Shown: positions 33,622 to 42,998 of the stretch, in pieces
Layout of the letters: each line of letters begins with the position of its first letter
Numbering within the stretch: position 1 is the first letter of the stretch
Source: CAYUYV01 sp964449455
GTDB taxonomy: Bacteria; Pseudomonadota; Alphaproteobacteria; JAJFIK01
Direction of reading: 5' to 3'
DNA: 64,000 bases
NCBI GenBank assembly: GCA_964449455.1
Contig: CAYUYV010000001.1
Coordinates: 1-64,000 of the forward strand
Translations under genes and position numbers: made by a program
Notes under the pieces: model-generated
Databases searched by the model: none
Told to the model about the DNA's origin: nothing
The model's input: only the letters and a program-made list of their open reading frames with translations

Positions 33622-35691
33622 ATGGCCCCTGCGCTGTCCCTTGGTTCCGGCTTTGGTCATCGGGATGTCCTGTTTGCCGCAGGGATTCTCTTTGTCCTCA
33701 CAATCTTGTTCCTCCCCATTCCGGCCTGGGCGCTGGATGTTGGTCTTGCCATCTCTCTGTCATTGAGCGTCTTGATCTTGATGGTTGTTCTGTGGATCGA
33801 AAAACCGATTGCATTTTCATCCTTCCCCATGGTCCTGCTCGTGGCAACCATGCTGCGCCTTGCACTGAATATTGCATCAACACGGCTCATTCTGTCCCAA
33901 GGGCACAATGGAACCAATGCCGCCGGTGGTGTGATCGAAGGGTTTTCCCAGTTCATCATGGGTGGGAACTTCGTCATTGGGATTATTGTCTTTGCCATCC
34001 TGGTGATCGTAAACTTTGTCGTCATCACCAAGGGCGCGACACGTATTGCCGAAGTGGGGGCCCGGTTCACGCTTGACGCTATACCCGGCAAGCAGATGGC
34101 GATTGATGCGGATCTTTCCGCCGGGTTGATCGACGAGACGCAGGCTCGAACCCGGCGAAAGGAGCTCGAAGACGAAAGCACCTTTTTCGGTGCCATGGAT
34201 GGCGCGTCAAAATTCGTGCGCGGAGATGCAGTTGCTGGACTGATCATCACCTTCATCAATGTCCTTGGTGGGATGATCATTGGCGTTGCGCAGATGGGAA
34301 TGGATACCGGTGCCGCCGCAGCCGCCTATACCACCCTGACGGTCGGCGATGGGCTTGCCAGTCAGGTTCCCGCCGTCATCGTTTCGTTGGCCGCCGGTCT
34401 TCTTGTGGCCAAAGGCGGCACTCTTGGACGGGCTGAGCAGGCCGTTATGGATCAGCTCGGGGGATATCCCAAGGCATTGGCGATGGTCAGTATCTTGCTG
34501 CTGATTTTCGCGGCTGTTCCGGGGTTGCCGGCGCTGCCTTTCTTATGCATCGCCGCGGGTATGGGCAGCTTGAGTTGGATTCTCTTCCGAAAGGCCGCCT
34601 TAGAGACACCCAATGAAGATGACCTGGAGGATGAGGGCATTCTCGATGCGTCCAGTACGGACGAGCGTGCTGAAGATGCATTGCAGGTCGAAGATATTCA
34701 GCTTGATGTCAATCCCCAACTGGTTGCGCATATTTCACAATCGGACAAGGGGCTTTCGCCTAAAATTAAGTCCCTCAGGCGCCGATTTGCACGGGATTAT
34801 GGTTTTCTGCTGCCGCCTGTGCGCATCCGGGACAATGTTTATCTGCCCCATGAAAGTTATCGCATTTCGATCCAGGATATTGAAGTGGCGACGGGGCGGA
34901 TCCGGATGCAACACTGCCTGGTGATCGACCCGGCGGGGGAAAAGATCGACATGCCCGGCGAGGAAACCCGTGAGCCCACCTTCAACATGCCGGCCGTCTG
35001 GATCGATCCTGCGCGGGCGGAGGAAGCAGAGGCGAAGGGTTACACGGTCATTGATCCCGATAGCGTGATGGCCACTCATCTTGCCGAAGTGATCAGGGAT
35101 CACTTGCCCCGTCTGCTGACCTATTCAGCGCTGCAACGGCTGCTTGACAGCTTGCCTGTGGAATATCACAAGTTGCTGCACGAACTCATCCCAGGACAGA
35201 TGAGTGCCGTGATGCTCCAGAGAGTTCTTCAGGCTCTTTTGGAGGAAAGACTCTCCATCCGTAACTTGCCCATCATTCTGGAGGCCGTGACAGAGGCCGT
35301 ATCCTGGACGCGGAACATCACCATGATCGCGGAGCATGTACGCTCACGCCTCAGTCCACAGATTTGCAGTGCCCTCACCGCGCCGGATGGTTTCATCCCT
35401 GTCATTACGGTATCGCCCGCATGGGAACAGAGTTTCCTGGAAGCTATCCAGATTCAGGGGCAGGATCGGACCTTTTCCATGGCGCCAAGCCGGGTAAATG
35501 ACTTCATTACCCAAGCGCGGGCTCGCATTCAGGAATACTCCACCATGGACTGTTGGCCGGCGATTTTGACGAGTGCAGAAACCAGGCCCTTCGTGCGCTC
35601 CCTTCTTGAGCGGGTGAGTGCAATGACACCCGTCATTTCCCATGCGGAACTCCATGCCAAAGCCGCTGTCCGGACCGTTGGCCAAATTTGA
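33622..35691 (+). CDS. flhA: Flagellar export gate protein FlhA
   Basis: A 689-residue inner-membrane protein with eight predicted transmembrane helices in the first half and a large cytoplasmic domain. The conserved region includes FVVITKGATRIAEVGARFTL followed by DAIPGKQMAIDADLSAGLID (the FHIPEP loop) and RRKELEDESTFFGAMDGASK. The cytoplasmic part has YGFLLPPVRIRDNVYLP. It forms the nonameric ring that receives export substrates and couples proton flow. The stop overlaps the upstream region of fliR, with 8 bases to its ATG. Confidence 0.97.
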   Translation: MAPALSLGSGFGHRDVLFAAGILFVLTILFLPIPAWALDVGLAISLSLSVLILMVVLWIEKPIAFSSFPMVLLVATMLRLALNIASTRLILSQGHNGTNAAGGVIEGFSQFIMGGNFVIGIIVFAILVIVNFVVITKGATRIAEVGARFTLDAIPGKQMAIDADLSAGLIDETQARTRRKELEDESTFFGAMDGASKFVRGDAVAGLIITFINVLGGMIIGVAQMGMDTGAAAAAYTTLTVGDGLASQVPAVIVSLAAGLLVAKGGTLGRAEQAVMDQLGGYPKALAMVSILLLIFAAVPGLPALPFLCIAAGMGSLSWILFRKAALETPNEDDLEDEGILDASSTDERAEDALQVEDIQLDVNPQLVAHISQSDKGLSPKIKSLRRRFARDYGFLLPPVRIRDNVYLPHESYRISIQDIEVATGRIRMQHCLVIDPAGEKIDMPGEETREPTFNMPAVWIDPARAEEAEAKGYTVIDPDSVMATHLAEVIRDHLPRLLTYSALQRLLDSLPVEYHKLLHELIPGQMSAVMLQRVLQALLEERLSIRNLPIILEAVTEAVSWTRNITMIAEHVRSRLSPQICSALTAPDGFIPVITVSPAWEQSFLEAIQIQGQDRTFSMAPSRVNDFITQARARIQEYSTMDCWPAILTSAETRPFVRSLLERVSAMTPVISHAELHAKAAVRTVGQI

Positions 35692-35699
35692 GGTGGGCA

Positions 35700-36461
35700 A
35701 TGGATGTTGAGCAGGCCTTCTTGACCTTGATCTATCCGATACTGATCGTTTTTGCCCGTATCGGCACATTCGTGATGGTCATGCCGGCCACATCGTCCAG
35801 CTTCGTGTCCGCCCGGTTCAGGTTGGCGTTTGCCATCGCTTTGTCCGTTGCGCTCGCACCAGTCATATCGACGTCCCAGGTGCCGGTGACAATACAGATG
35901 GGGACGCTTATTCCATTGCTTGTTGGTGAAATGATTATTGGTCTTTTCATGGGACTTATCAGCCGGTTTCTGATCTATGCTCTTTCAATGGCTGGTCAGA
36001 TCATTGGGCAGAGTATTGGGTTGTCGAATATCTTTGTCCTGCCGGGAATGGGTGATGAAGTGGCGTCAGCCCTGTCGTCTCTCTTTGCCGTGACGGGAAT
36101 TGTCCTCTTCCTCGTGACGGATCTTCACCATCTGGCTATTCAGGCTGCTGCGGCAAGTTTCGTAACGCTTCCCTTGGGTGAGGTGGTGGAAATTGGTCTC
36201 CTGGCTGAGCGTCTGGCGGGAACTCTTCAGTATAGTATCGCCCTGGCTGCCGCGTTGTCCGCGCCTTTTCTCATCTTGGGCTTTCTGTTCTATCTCGCCG
36301 TGGGTCTTATCAATCGGATGATGATGAGCCTGCCTGTCTTTTTTATCAGTTTGCCGGTTGCGCTCGGGGGTGGGATTGCCATTCTCATGGTGTTGACAGG
36401 GGCAATTCTGACCACTTTTGCCCAAGGTATGAGAGACGGCATCCTTCTTTATGGTCCGTAG
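35700..36461 (+). CDS. fliR: Flagellar export gate protein FliR
   Basis: A 253-residue protein with six or so transmembrane segments. Conserved stretches are FARIGTFVMVMPATSSSFVS, LVGEMIIGLFMGLISRFLIY and AGQIIGQSIGLSNIFVLPGM. It completes the FliPQR core. ATG 35700 has GAGG 6 bases upstream and is preferred over a TTG at 35688 that overlaps flhA. flhB follows after 8 bases. Confidence 0.95.
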   Translation: MDVEQAFLTLIYPILIVFARIGTFVMVMPATSSSFVSARFRLAFAIALSVALAPVISTSQVPVTIQMGTLIPLLVGEMIIGLFMGLISRFLIYALSMAGQIIGQSIGLSNIFVLPGMGDEVASALSSLFAVTGIVLFLVTDLHHLAIQAAAASFVTLPLGEVVEIGLLAERLAGTLQYSIALAAALSAPFLILGFLFYLAVGLINRMMMSLPVFFISLPVALGGGIAILMVLTGAILTTFAQGMRDGILLYGP

Positions 36462-36469
36462 GGGGCGCG

Positions 36470-37552
36470 ATGTCAGAGGACCAGGACGAAAGCCAGAAGA
36501 CGGAAGAGCCGACCGAGAAGCGCCTGCGTGATGCAAGGCAGAAGGGCAATTTGCCGATCTCACGCGAAGCTGGAACGCTTCTGTCCGTCTTTGTCATGTT
36601 GATCCTGGCCGCATTCAGCGGGCCGGATGCGGCGGCACAAATTATGGTGGTACTGAAGGGTTTGTCGGCCAATGCGCACGACATTGCCATCGGAGATGTT
36701 ATCGCCGATCCCATGGCTGTCAGCGCCGGAATTCTTTGGGCTCTTCTGCCATCCCTCGCATTGATTTTCGGGGCCTTTGCCATTGGGGGGATCGCTGCCG
36801 CCGCCGGTCAGAATGCCATCGCTGTTGCAGGGGACCGGATCAAACCAAAACTGAGCAATATCAGTCCCATCAAGGGTGTGTCACGTCTCTTCTCCTGGTC
36901 CTCGATTATGGAGTTCCTGAAAGGCATTGTAAAGATTGTCTTGATCGGGACTGTGACGAGTATGCTCATTCTATCCGACCTGGAGCGCATGGAGCTCATG
37001 GTTGGTGCCGATCTCTCCGTACTGCCCAGCCTGATTCGTGAGGCCGCGATAGAGCTGTTGCTGGTGACACTGATTGCCAGTGCCGTGATCGCCAGTGCGG
37101 ACATTCTCTGGCGGCGTTGGGACTGGCGCAAAAAGCTTCGTATGACACGCCAGGACGTGAAGGATGAGCACAAACATTCAGAGGGCGATCCCCAGATCAA
37201 GGCGCGGGTCAGGGAGATTCGGCGGGAGAGGGCCCGTAAGCGCATGATGGCGGCCGTGCCTGACTCGACTGTCATCGTTACGAACCCAACCCATTATGCC
37301 GTGGCACTTAAATATGACCGGGGCAGGATGCCTGCTCCCATTTGTGTCGCGAAAGGCGTGGATCGGACGGCTCTTCGAATCAAAGAGGTGGCGCGCAACC
37401 ATTCCGTACCCATCATCGAGAACCGGATCCTCGCACGCGCTCTCTACGGTACCGTGGAAATCGACCAGATCATTCCGAGAGAGCACTTTGAGACAGTCGC
37501 GGAAATCATCACCTATGTCTACAAGATCGATCAAAGAGCGGTGCACAAATGA
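36470..37552 (+). CDS. flhB: Flagellar export switch protein FlhB
   Basis: A 360-residue protein. It begins with EDQDESQKTEEPTEKRLRDA, has four transmembrane helices, and then a cytoplasmic domain containing VIVTNPTHYAVALKYDRG. The NPTH motif is at residues 272-275, with self-cleavage expected between N272 and P273 to switch substrate specificity together with FliK. It is the last gene of the flgB operon, convergent with motE across 55 bases that carry the palindrome tcacatatgtga (37591-37602). Confidence 0.97.
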   Translation: MSEDQDESQKTEEPTEKRLRDARQKGNLPISREAGTLLSVFVMLILAAFSGPDAAAQIMVVLKGLSANAHDIAIGDVIADPMAVSAGILWALLPSLALIFGAFAIGGIAAAAGQNAIAVAGDRIKPKLSNISPIKGVSRLFSWSSIMEFLKGIVKIVLIGTVTSMLILSDLERMELMVGADLSVLPSLIREAAIELLLVTLIASAVIASADILWRRWDWRKKLRMTRQDVKDEHKHSEGDPQIKARVREIRRERARKRMMAAVPDSTVIVTNPTHYAVALKYDRGRMPAPICVAKGVDRTALRIKEVARNHSVPIIENRILARALYGTVEIDQIIPREHFETVAEIITYVYKIDQRAVHK

Positions 37553-37607
37553 TTGATGGATGATGCATACCCAGCAATGGATCCTGGCAGTCACATATGT
37601 GAATCAT

Positions 37608-38291
37608 TTATGTGGGCGTGAGGCGGCGGCGTTCAGCAAAGACGCGCATGACGCTTCGCGCAAGATCAACAGGCAATTGTGAAAGGATGGGCGCTGCGCG
37701 GCGATCCGGCATATGTTCCAGGATCTGAACGATAATTGGAACATCCATGGATTTCAGGATTTCCGCCGCAGCCTTAGGCTTCATTGATTCATAGAGCGAC
37801 CGCATACGATCAATATCCGCTTGAGCCTCCGATTCCAGCGTTGTGACCAGGGCCTCAATGTCACGGCGGAGATCGCTAAGCTGTTTAACTTCCTGTTCGG
37901 CACGGATGATTGTGGCTTCCGCGAGGGCACGCGCCTCCTGTACGGAGCGAGCCTCATATTTCAATCGCTCTCGCTCTTGATCAAGGGCTCTCATGGTTTC
38001 GACCGGTTCAACATAGGCGCGGGCGATGGCGGTATCGAGCGTGTCGAGATAGGAGCAGGCCGGAGCAGTGGTGGTATCGCCGTCCGTGCCCTCAATTGCA
38101 GGGTCTTGGTCTGGTGCGTCAGCGAGGAGATCCCGCGCCCAGGGCCGATCATGGGCACCGAATTCATCCGCAGTCTGCCGTGCAGTCCGTCCCATGGCAT
38201 CTTCCGAACGCGCAATGACATCGCCTGCTTTGCCGATAGAAAGGGCGGCGAGGCTGATGGCTGCTAACGAAATCATCCGTTTCGGTATCAT
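37608..38291 (-). CDS. motE: MotE family protein (flagellar periplasmic chaperone)
   Basis: A 227-residue exported or membrane-anchored protein with an N-terminal hydrophobic segment (MISLAAISLAALSIGKAGDV), a long coiled coil (about residues 95-160: LDQERERLKYEARSVQEARA and onward) and a C-terminal MgtE N-like helical domain (MKPKAAAEILKSMDVPIIVQ then ILEHMPDRRAAPILSQLP). In Sinorhizobium MotE is the chaperone for periplasmic MotC. Here the likely client is the exported protein encoded before motA (inference). It overlaps the upstream DUF6468 gene by 4 bases. Confidence 0.85.
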   Translation of the reverse strand: MIPKRMISLAAISLAALSIGKAGDVIARSEDAMGRTARQTADEFGAHDRPWARDLLADAPDQDPAIEGTDGDTTTAPACSYLDTLDTAIARAYVEPVETMRALDQERERLKYEARSVQEARALAEATIIRAEQEVKQLSDLRRDIEALVTTLESEAQADIDRMRSLYESMKPKAAAEILKSMDVPIIVQILEHMPDRRAAPILSQLPVDLARSVMRVFAERRRLTPT

Positions 38292-38890
38292 GGGCGCTCC
38301 CCCTGATCCATCTCACGGGTAAGGGCCGACATATCTTCCGGACCCGTGCCATTATAGGTTCGAATTGATGCCAGCAAATCTGCGACCTCCGGTCTATGCT
38401 TGGCGGATGCGTGAGGCGGAGACCATTTGCGCAAAGGGGAGCCAGCGGAGGCTTTGGCCATTGTTGTCCCCTCCGGAAGGGGGGGAGTAACGGAAGGCGG
38501 CGGAGAAGGGGGCGCAGAACTGGCGGGTAGAGGGCCCCCCGATGTGATTTCATTTCCATCCGGCTCATGTTGCGCAGCATCGGCCGACGCCGAACGTAAA
38601 CGCTGTTCCGCCCGCCGACAATGGGCAAGGAGGACCCGCAGTTCCCGGTTCTGCCGCGCACAGGCGTCCATGGACTGCTCCAGTGCCGCGCCGATGGTTT
38701 TCCCCGCAATCCTCATCTCGTCAAACAGAGTCTTGGATTTATCAACCCGTACAGAAAATTCTTCAACGAGGGCACGCATGGCGCCAAAGCTGGACTGCAG
38801 TCTTCGCAACCGTTTTTCCACACGCAAGATCTGGAAGATGAGGGCAACGATGACAAGGACGATGAGGCCGTCAAAAACGAGTGTCATCAT
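38288..38890 (-). CDS. DUF6468 family flagellar-cluster membrane protein
   Basis: A 200-residue protein with one N-terminal transmembrane helix (LVFDGLIVLVIVALIFQILR) followed by a cytoplasmic coiled coil (residues about 25-100) and a Pro/Ser-rich C-terminus. The arrangement and the position directly after fliM match the DUF6468 proteins seen in alphaproteobacterial flagellar operons. The role is unknown. The start at 38890 overlaps the fliM stop as ATGA; 38887 is an equally good ATG. Confidence 0.7.
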   Translation of the reverse strand: MMTLVFDGLIVLVIVALIFQILRVEKRLRRLQSSFGAMRALVEEFSVRVDKSKTLFDEMRIAGKTIGAALEQSMDACARQNRELRVLLAHCRRAEQRLRSASADAAQHEPDGNEITSGGPLPASSAPPSPPPSVTPPLPEGTTMAKASAGSPLRKWSPPHASAKHRPEVADLLASIRTYNGTGPEDMSALTREMDQGERP

Positions 38891-39912
38891 AGTTTGGGTG
38901 CTCCGTCCCAATCATTTTGGTCAAGCAGGGATCCGTCGACTTTGACAGCGATATTGCCGTTGCGCTGACCCATCTCGCCGCGGAGGAGTTCCTGGTCTCG
39001 CAGCAGGAGTCGCACGGTTGAGTCAGGTGTCATATCGAGCACGATTTGTGTGCCCTTTTTCCAGCGCAGGGCATCTCCGAGGGTGACGCGGGATTGAGAC
39101 AATACCGCGCGCAAGTCCACGGTCATTTTCATCAGTTCATGTCTGAAATGCTGTTCCCAGGCACAATCACCACCGAAACTCTCCCCCATGAACACTTGGA
39201 GCAGCATGGCGCGGACGGGCTCAAGGGTTGCATAAGGAATGACAAGGTCCAGATAGCCGGGCTGATCATTCACGCTCACGCGCATACGGATGAGTGCTGC
39301 AACATTGGTAGCGCGGCAGATCTGGGCAAGTTGCGGCGTGGTTTCAAATTGATCAACATCGAAACGCACCGGGGAAACGGGCTCGAATGCCGTACCGAGA
39401 CAGTCCGAAAGATGTTTGGAAACCCGGCGCATCAGCCGCTGTTCAATGGATGTGAGGGGCCTGATTTCGGGGGTTTTTTGCCGATGGTTTCCTGCGCCCA
39501 GCAGCACCTCAACCATATTGCTCACGAGGCGTGTGTCGAACACGAACATGCTGGAGCCATCCCATTCCGGGGCCTTTAGCACGGCCATGGCCGTCGGTAC
39601 TGGGATTGTCGAGATGTACTCACCAAACCGTACGGGGCCGATCGATTCGACATCCATCAGGACGCCGGCCCCCATCAATTGGCGCAGGCTGTCCGTTGCG
39701 CTACGGACGAACCGATCCATGACGACGTCCAGCATCGGAAGTCGTTCATAGTTCACGATCGTGGAATCGGCGATCAGCTGCATAACCGATGGCGGTGGAT
39801 GCAACGGGGATGTTCCCGTATCGTCCAGAAGCCGATCAATGTCATTCTGCTGCAAATGCAGACTCTCCGGGGGCGAGGCTTCGGTTGCCGTGCCGGTTTG
39901 ATCCATGGTCAT
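38887..39912 (-). CDS. fliM: Flagellar motor switch protein FliM
   Basis: A 341-residue C-ring protein. The N-terminal segment LQQNDIDRLLDD corresponds to the CheY-binding region. The middle domain has FGEYISTIPVPTAMAVLKAP and SMFVFDTRLVSNMVEVLLGA, and the C-terminus is a SpoA domain (VTLGDALRWKKGTQIVLDMT and onward). It controls rotation switching with FliG and FliN. The start overlaps the fliL stop (ATGA) and the stop overlaps the DUF6468 gene. Confidence 0.94.
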   Translation of the reverse strand: MTMDQTGTATEASPPESLHLQQNDIDRLLDDTGTSPLHPPPSVMQLIADSTIVNYERLPMLDVVMDRFVRSATDSLRQLMGAGVLMDVESIGPVRFGEYISTIPVPTAMAVLKAPEWDGSSMFVFDTRLVSNMVEVLLGAGNHRQKTPEIRPLTSIEQRLMRRVSKHLSDCLGTAFEPVSPVRFDVDQFETTPQLAQICRATNVAALIRMRVSVNDQPGYLDLVIPYATLEPVRAMLLQVFMGESFGGDCAWEQHFRHELMKMTVDLRAVLSQSRVTLGDALRWKKGTQIVLDMTPDSTVRLLLRDQELLRGEMGQRNGNIAVKVDGSLLDQNDWDGAPKL

Positions 39913-40430
39913 TTGATCAGCAACTCCTGTATCAGGACGTCGGACACCGCATTGTGATTCAGAATGAGGTTGAAGCGGTGACGCAAGTCGAGGCGCAGCC
40001 TTGTCAGGCCTGCCGACCCCCTAAGGTCCGTATCGGTCAGTTCGGGAAGATAGCTGTTCAGCATGTCGAGCAGATAAGGCTGTCCACGGATTACCGCGTT
40101 AACCTTTTCCGGGTCGGTAACCAACGCGATGCGCACCCGCAAATGGCCCCCATGCGCAGCACTACGATTTACAATGACGATCGGGAGGTCAAATACGGTC
40201 GTCTTTGGGTCAGCCACTGCTGAAGAGGCTTCGTCTCGGAATGACACGGCGGCCAGGATCTGCTCGGTCCAACCGTCGAAGGCGAGGCGGCCGCCTCCGG
40301 CGAACACACCCGCCAGGACGGCGCCTCCGGCCAGGGTCATGAGTCCAAGTCCCGCCAGGACCCATCCCGCGATGCGGGGACCCATCGAAGTTTGTGAAGA
40401 TTTTTCAAGAGTTTCGTCCGGTGCTGCCAT
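39909..40430 (-). CDS. fliL: Flagellar basal-body protein FliL (second FliL-like gene)
   Basis: A 173-residue protein: a cytoplasmic N-terminus, one transmembrane helix (GWVLAGLGLMTLAGGAVLAG) and a periplasmic domain with HLRVRIALVTDPEKVNAVIR, DMLNSYLPELTDTDL and LRHRFNLILNHNAVSDVLIQ followed by ELLIK, the standard FliL ending. The fliL-fliM pairing is typical. It is the first gene of the operon, divergent from fliF. ATG 40430 is chosen because upstream residues are Arg-rich and non-homologous; the ribosome-binding site is weak. Confidence 0.85.
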   Translation of the reverse strand: MAAPDETLEKSSQTSMGPRIAGWVLAGLGLMTLAGGAVLAGVFAGGGRLAFDGWTEQILAAVSFRDEASSAVADPKTTVFDLPIVIVNRSAAHGGHLRVRIALVTDPEKVNAVIRGQPYLLDMLNSYLPELTDTDLRGSAGLTRLRLDLRHRFNLILNHNAVSDVLIQELLIK

Positions 40431-40591
40431 AAGACTGAAAGCCCTGATCCTGTATCGCTGTCTCCTGCGAAGGGGCACCCGGATGTTCCTAGAGCAAACG
40501 GGTTTCAGGCGACTTAAGCAGGAAGATCAAAGGTCAATCCTTTGCCGGATGAAATGAATGACTCTCTTCCTGTTTCTTGGCGGGGCTTCAA

Positions 40592-42307
40592 ATGACGGCA
40601 GTGGCTGCGGACAGAACAGAGTTCGACAGTTTTATGCGAACTTTGCGTTCTCTTGGCGACAAGCGTCTCATTTTGCTTGGCGCGATGGGATTGGCGATGG
40701 TCGCTCTCATCGTAGTGATGGCTTACACAATCTCGCGGCCACAGCTTTCTTTGCTCTATGCTGATCTTCAGCCGGCCGATGCTGCAAGTGTCGTCGCGGA
40801 GATTGAGCGTATGGGGGTGCCCGTCAAGATCAGTGCCGACGGGACCCGGATTGAAGTGCCCGAGCAGCAGGTGAGCCGTGTGCGTCTTGAACTGGCAGGT
40901 CGCGGACTGCCTGCCAGCGGCACGACGGGCTATGAGCTTTTTGATGAGCAAGGATCCCTCGGCCTGACCAGTTTCATGCAGCAGGTCAATCGGGTGCGGG
41001 CTCTCGAGGGTGAGCTTGCGCGGACAATTCAGTCCCTTGAGGCCATCAAGGCCGCGCGGGTTCATCTTGTGCTGCCCGAGCGGGATGCCTTTACGCGGGA
41101 GCGCACGGAACCGAGTGCATCGGTCGTCGTGCGGGTGAGACAGGGCGGTTCCCTTGACAGGGCCCAGGCGCACACGATCCGGCATCTTGTTGCTGCCGCC
41201 GTCCCTGGTCTTGAGGTCAACCGGGTTACGGTGCTCGATGCCCGTGGCAATACGGTGCTGGCGGAAGATCAAAGCGCCTTTCAGGGATCGGGCGCATTGA
41301 GCGATCGCGCATCGGCCATTGAGGCATCGCTCACGTCAGCCATTGAAAGGCTCCTCATCCCACGGCTCGGCGCTGATAATGTCCGTGTGCAGGCCAATGT
41401 GGACCTGTCCATGGAACGGGAAATCATTCGAGAAAAGATCTTTGATCCCTCTCGCACGGCGCTGCGCTCCAGTCAGGTCGTGGAGGAAACAGAGGAATCA
41501 CGGGAGCTTTCGACCGATCAAGCAACAACCGTGGAGCAGAATCTGCCCGAAGCCGATATCCCCATCGGGGATGCCGGAACGAATCGCAATGATCTCTATC
41601 GCACCGAAGAAACGACGAATTATGAGGTTTCATCAGTTGCCCGGGAGCGGGTTAGGGAGCCGGGCGAAGTAAAGCGGGTTACCGTTGCGGTCATGGTGAA
41701 TGGCAGCTGGGCTCCGGCGGCGGATGGCACGCAGGTCTATACGCCGCGCACGGCAGAAGAACTGGAACGGATCGGGGCGCTTGTCAAATCCGCCATCGGC
41801 TTTGATGAAGCCCGTGGTGACCGCGTGACGATTGAGAATCTCCAGTTTGTCAATCTTGAGAGCACTCTGCCTCCGCTTGCTGAAGTGCCCGTATCACAGA
41901 TCCTGAGCCGGAATATCGTCACTCTGATTCAATGGTTGGTTCTGCTCACCATCTCCATTCTGGTCTTGATCATCGGTGTACGGCCTCTAGTCGCCCGTCT
42001 TCTTGCCGCCCTTCCGGCCCGTGAAGAGTCGGCTGCACCGGTTGGCGAGTCCGCGGTTCAGGATGCAAGAGCACTGCCCCAGCCGGACAGTGCGGCGACG
42101 GAGCTGCCCCAACTGGAGGCCATGACGGATGGCCGGGCCGTGGCGACAGCATCTGTCGACGTTGCCCTTGAGCAGATGATGGAACTGCGTGCGGTGAAAG
42201 GCGAGGTCCGCGCGAGCTCGATCCGGAAATTGGGACAAATTGTGGACGAGAACCCCGAGGAAATGCTGGCGATCATGAGAAATTGGATCCACGAGGAGGC
42301 TGTTTGA
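40592..42307 (+). CDS. fliF: Flagellar MS-ring protein FliF
   Basis: A 571-residue inner-membrane ring protein with two transmembrane helices (residues about 28-48: ILLGAMGLAMVALIVVMAYT; and near 440: IVTLIQWLVLLTISILVLII). Ring-building motifs include LSLLYADLQPADAASVVAEI, ERMGVPVKISADGTRIEVPE, SLGLTSFMQQVNRVRALEGE and ARVHLVLPERDAFTRERTEP. The C-terminal tail (IMRNWIHEEA) binds FliG. ATG 40592 replaces an upstream TTG. It leads the fliF-fliH-fliN-fliP-fliG operon. Confidence 0.96.
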   Translation: MTAVAADRTEFDSFMRTLRSLGDKRLILLGAMGLAMVALIVVMAYTISRPQLSLLYADLQPADAASVVAEIERMGVPVKISADGTRIEVPEQQVSRVRLELAGRGLPASGTTGYELFDEQGSLGLTSFMQQVNRVRALEGELARTIQSLEAIKAARVHLVLPERDAFTRERTEPSASVVVRVRQGGSLDRAQAHTIRHLVAAAVPGLEVNRVTVLDARGNTVLAEDQSAFQGSGALSDRASAIEASLTSAIERLLIPRLGADNVRVQANVDLSMEREIIREKIFDPSRTALRSSQVVEETEESRELSTDQATTVEQNLPEADIPIGDAGTNRNDLYRTEETTNYEVSSVARERVREPGEVKRVTVAVMVNGSWAPAADGTQVYTPRTAEELERIGALVKSAIGFDEARGDRVTIENLQFVNLESTLPPLAEVPVSQILSRNIVTLIQWLVLLTISILVLIIGVRPLVARLLAALPAREESAAPVGESAVQDARALPQPDSAATELPQLEAMTDGRAVATASVDVALEQMMELRAVKGEVRASSIRKLGQIVDENPEEMLAIMRNWIHEEAV

Positions 42308-42311
42308 TCCC

Positions 42312-42968
42312 ATGCGTTCCTTTCTTTTCGAGCGATCTTTTGATTGTCCGAGCCCTGAACCACCCCCTGAGCCAGCGCCGCCGCCTGAACCCACAATGAC
42401 CGTTCGGGAGGCTGAGGAGAAAATCCGTACAGCGCGCCAAAAAGGCTTTGAGGCAGGTTTTGCGGACGGGGCGGCGCAAACGCGCGAAGAGCTTGGTGAA
42501 CAGATCAAAACGCGGATTGCCGAGAGTCTGGAGGCCGTGCGCCACGAACTCCCCAGGGCGGATGCTGATCTGTCCGAGGTCTTGTCCGACATTGAGGTCC
42601 GGGCCACGCGAGCGGTTTTAAGCCTCTTGGCCCATTTTGCGCCGCGTCTTTCGGACGTGATCGCCAAGGGCCTCGCCCATGATTTGGTTGTCAAAGCCCT
42701 TTCGGTCGCTGGCAACACACCGGAGCTGATCATCGAATGTTCGCCGGAGGTGGCCGAGTTCATCGAGGGCGCGTTTGGAAAGGGTGCCGCGGGCCAACCG
42801 GTGACCATCTGCTCCGAAGGGGGGCTTAAGGGCGCGGCTGTCCGGGTGCGGTGGGAATATGGCGACGTTTCCTGGGATCCGACGGCGACGGAGGCGGAGG
42901 TTGCGGCCCTGCTCGATGCGGCCGCTGACACACTGGACGGGATGGTTGGCCGCAACCACGCGGCTTGA
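42312..42968 (+). CDS. fliH: Flagellar export stalk protein FliH-like
   Basis: A 218-residue protein with a Pro-rich N-terminus (residues 13-27), a helical charged region with AREKGFEAGFADG-like sequence (ARQKGFEAGFADGAAQTREE) and a C-terminal domain ending in EVAALLDAAADTLDGM. FliH links FliI to the C-ring and regulates its ATPase. Assignment rests on the Pro/Glu pattern, GxxxG-like helix and position between fliF and fliN; sequence conservation of FliH is always low. Confidence 0.75.
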   Translation: MRSFLFERSFDCPSPEPPPEPAPPPEPTMTVREAEEKIRTARQKGFEAGFADGAAQTREELGEQIKTRIAESLEAVRHELPRADADLSEVLSDIEVRATRAVLSLLAHFAPRLSDVIAKGLAHDLVVKALSVAGNTPELIIECSPEVAEFIEGAFGKGAAGQPVTICSEGGLKGAAVRVRWEYGDVSWDPTATEAEVAALLDAAADTLDGMVGRNHAA

Positions 42969-42998
42969 GGCATGCATCCATAAAGGGGAGACTTGGCC

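Noticed and set aside
37591..37602. Palindrome tcacatatgtga as a CRP-type operator
   Set aside because: It lies between two convergent genes, where an operator would have no start site to control. It is kept only as a note under flhB.
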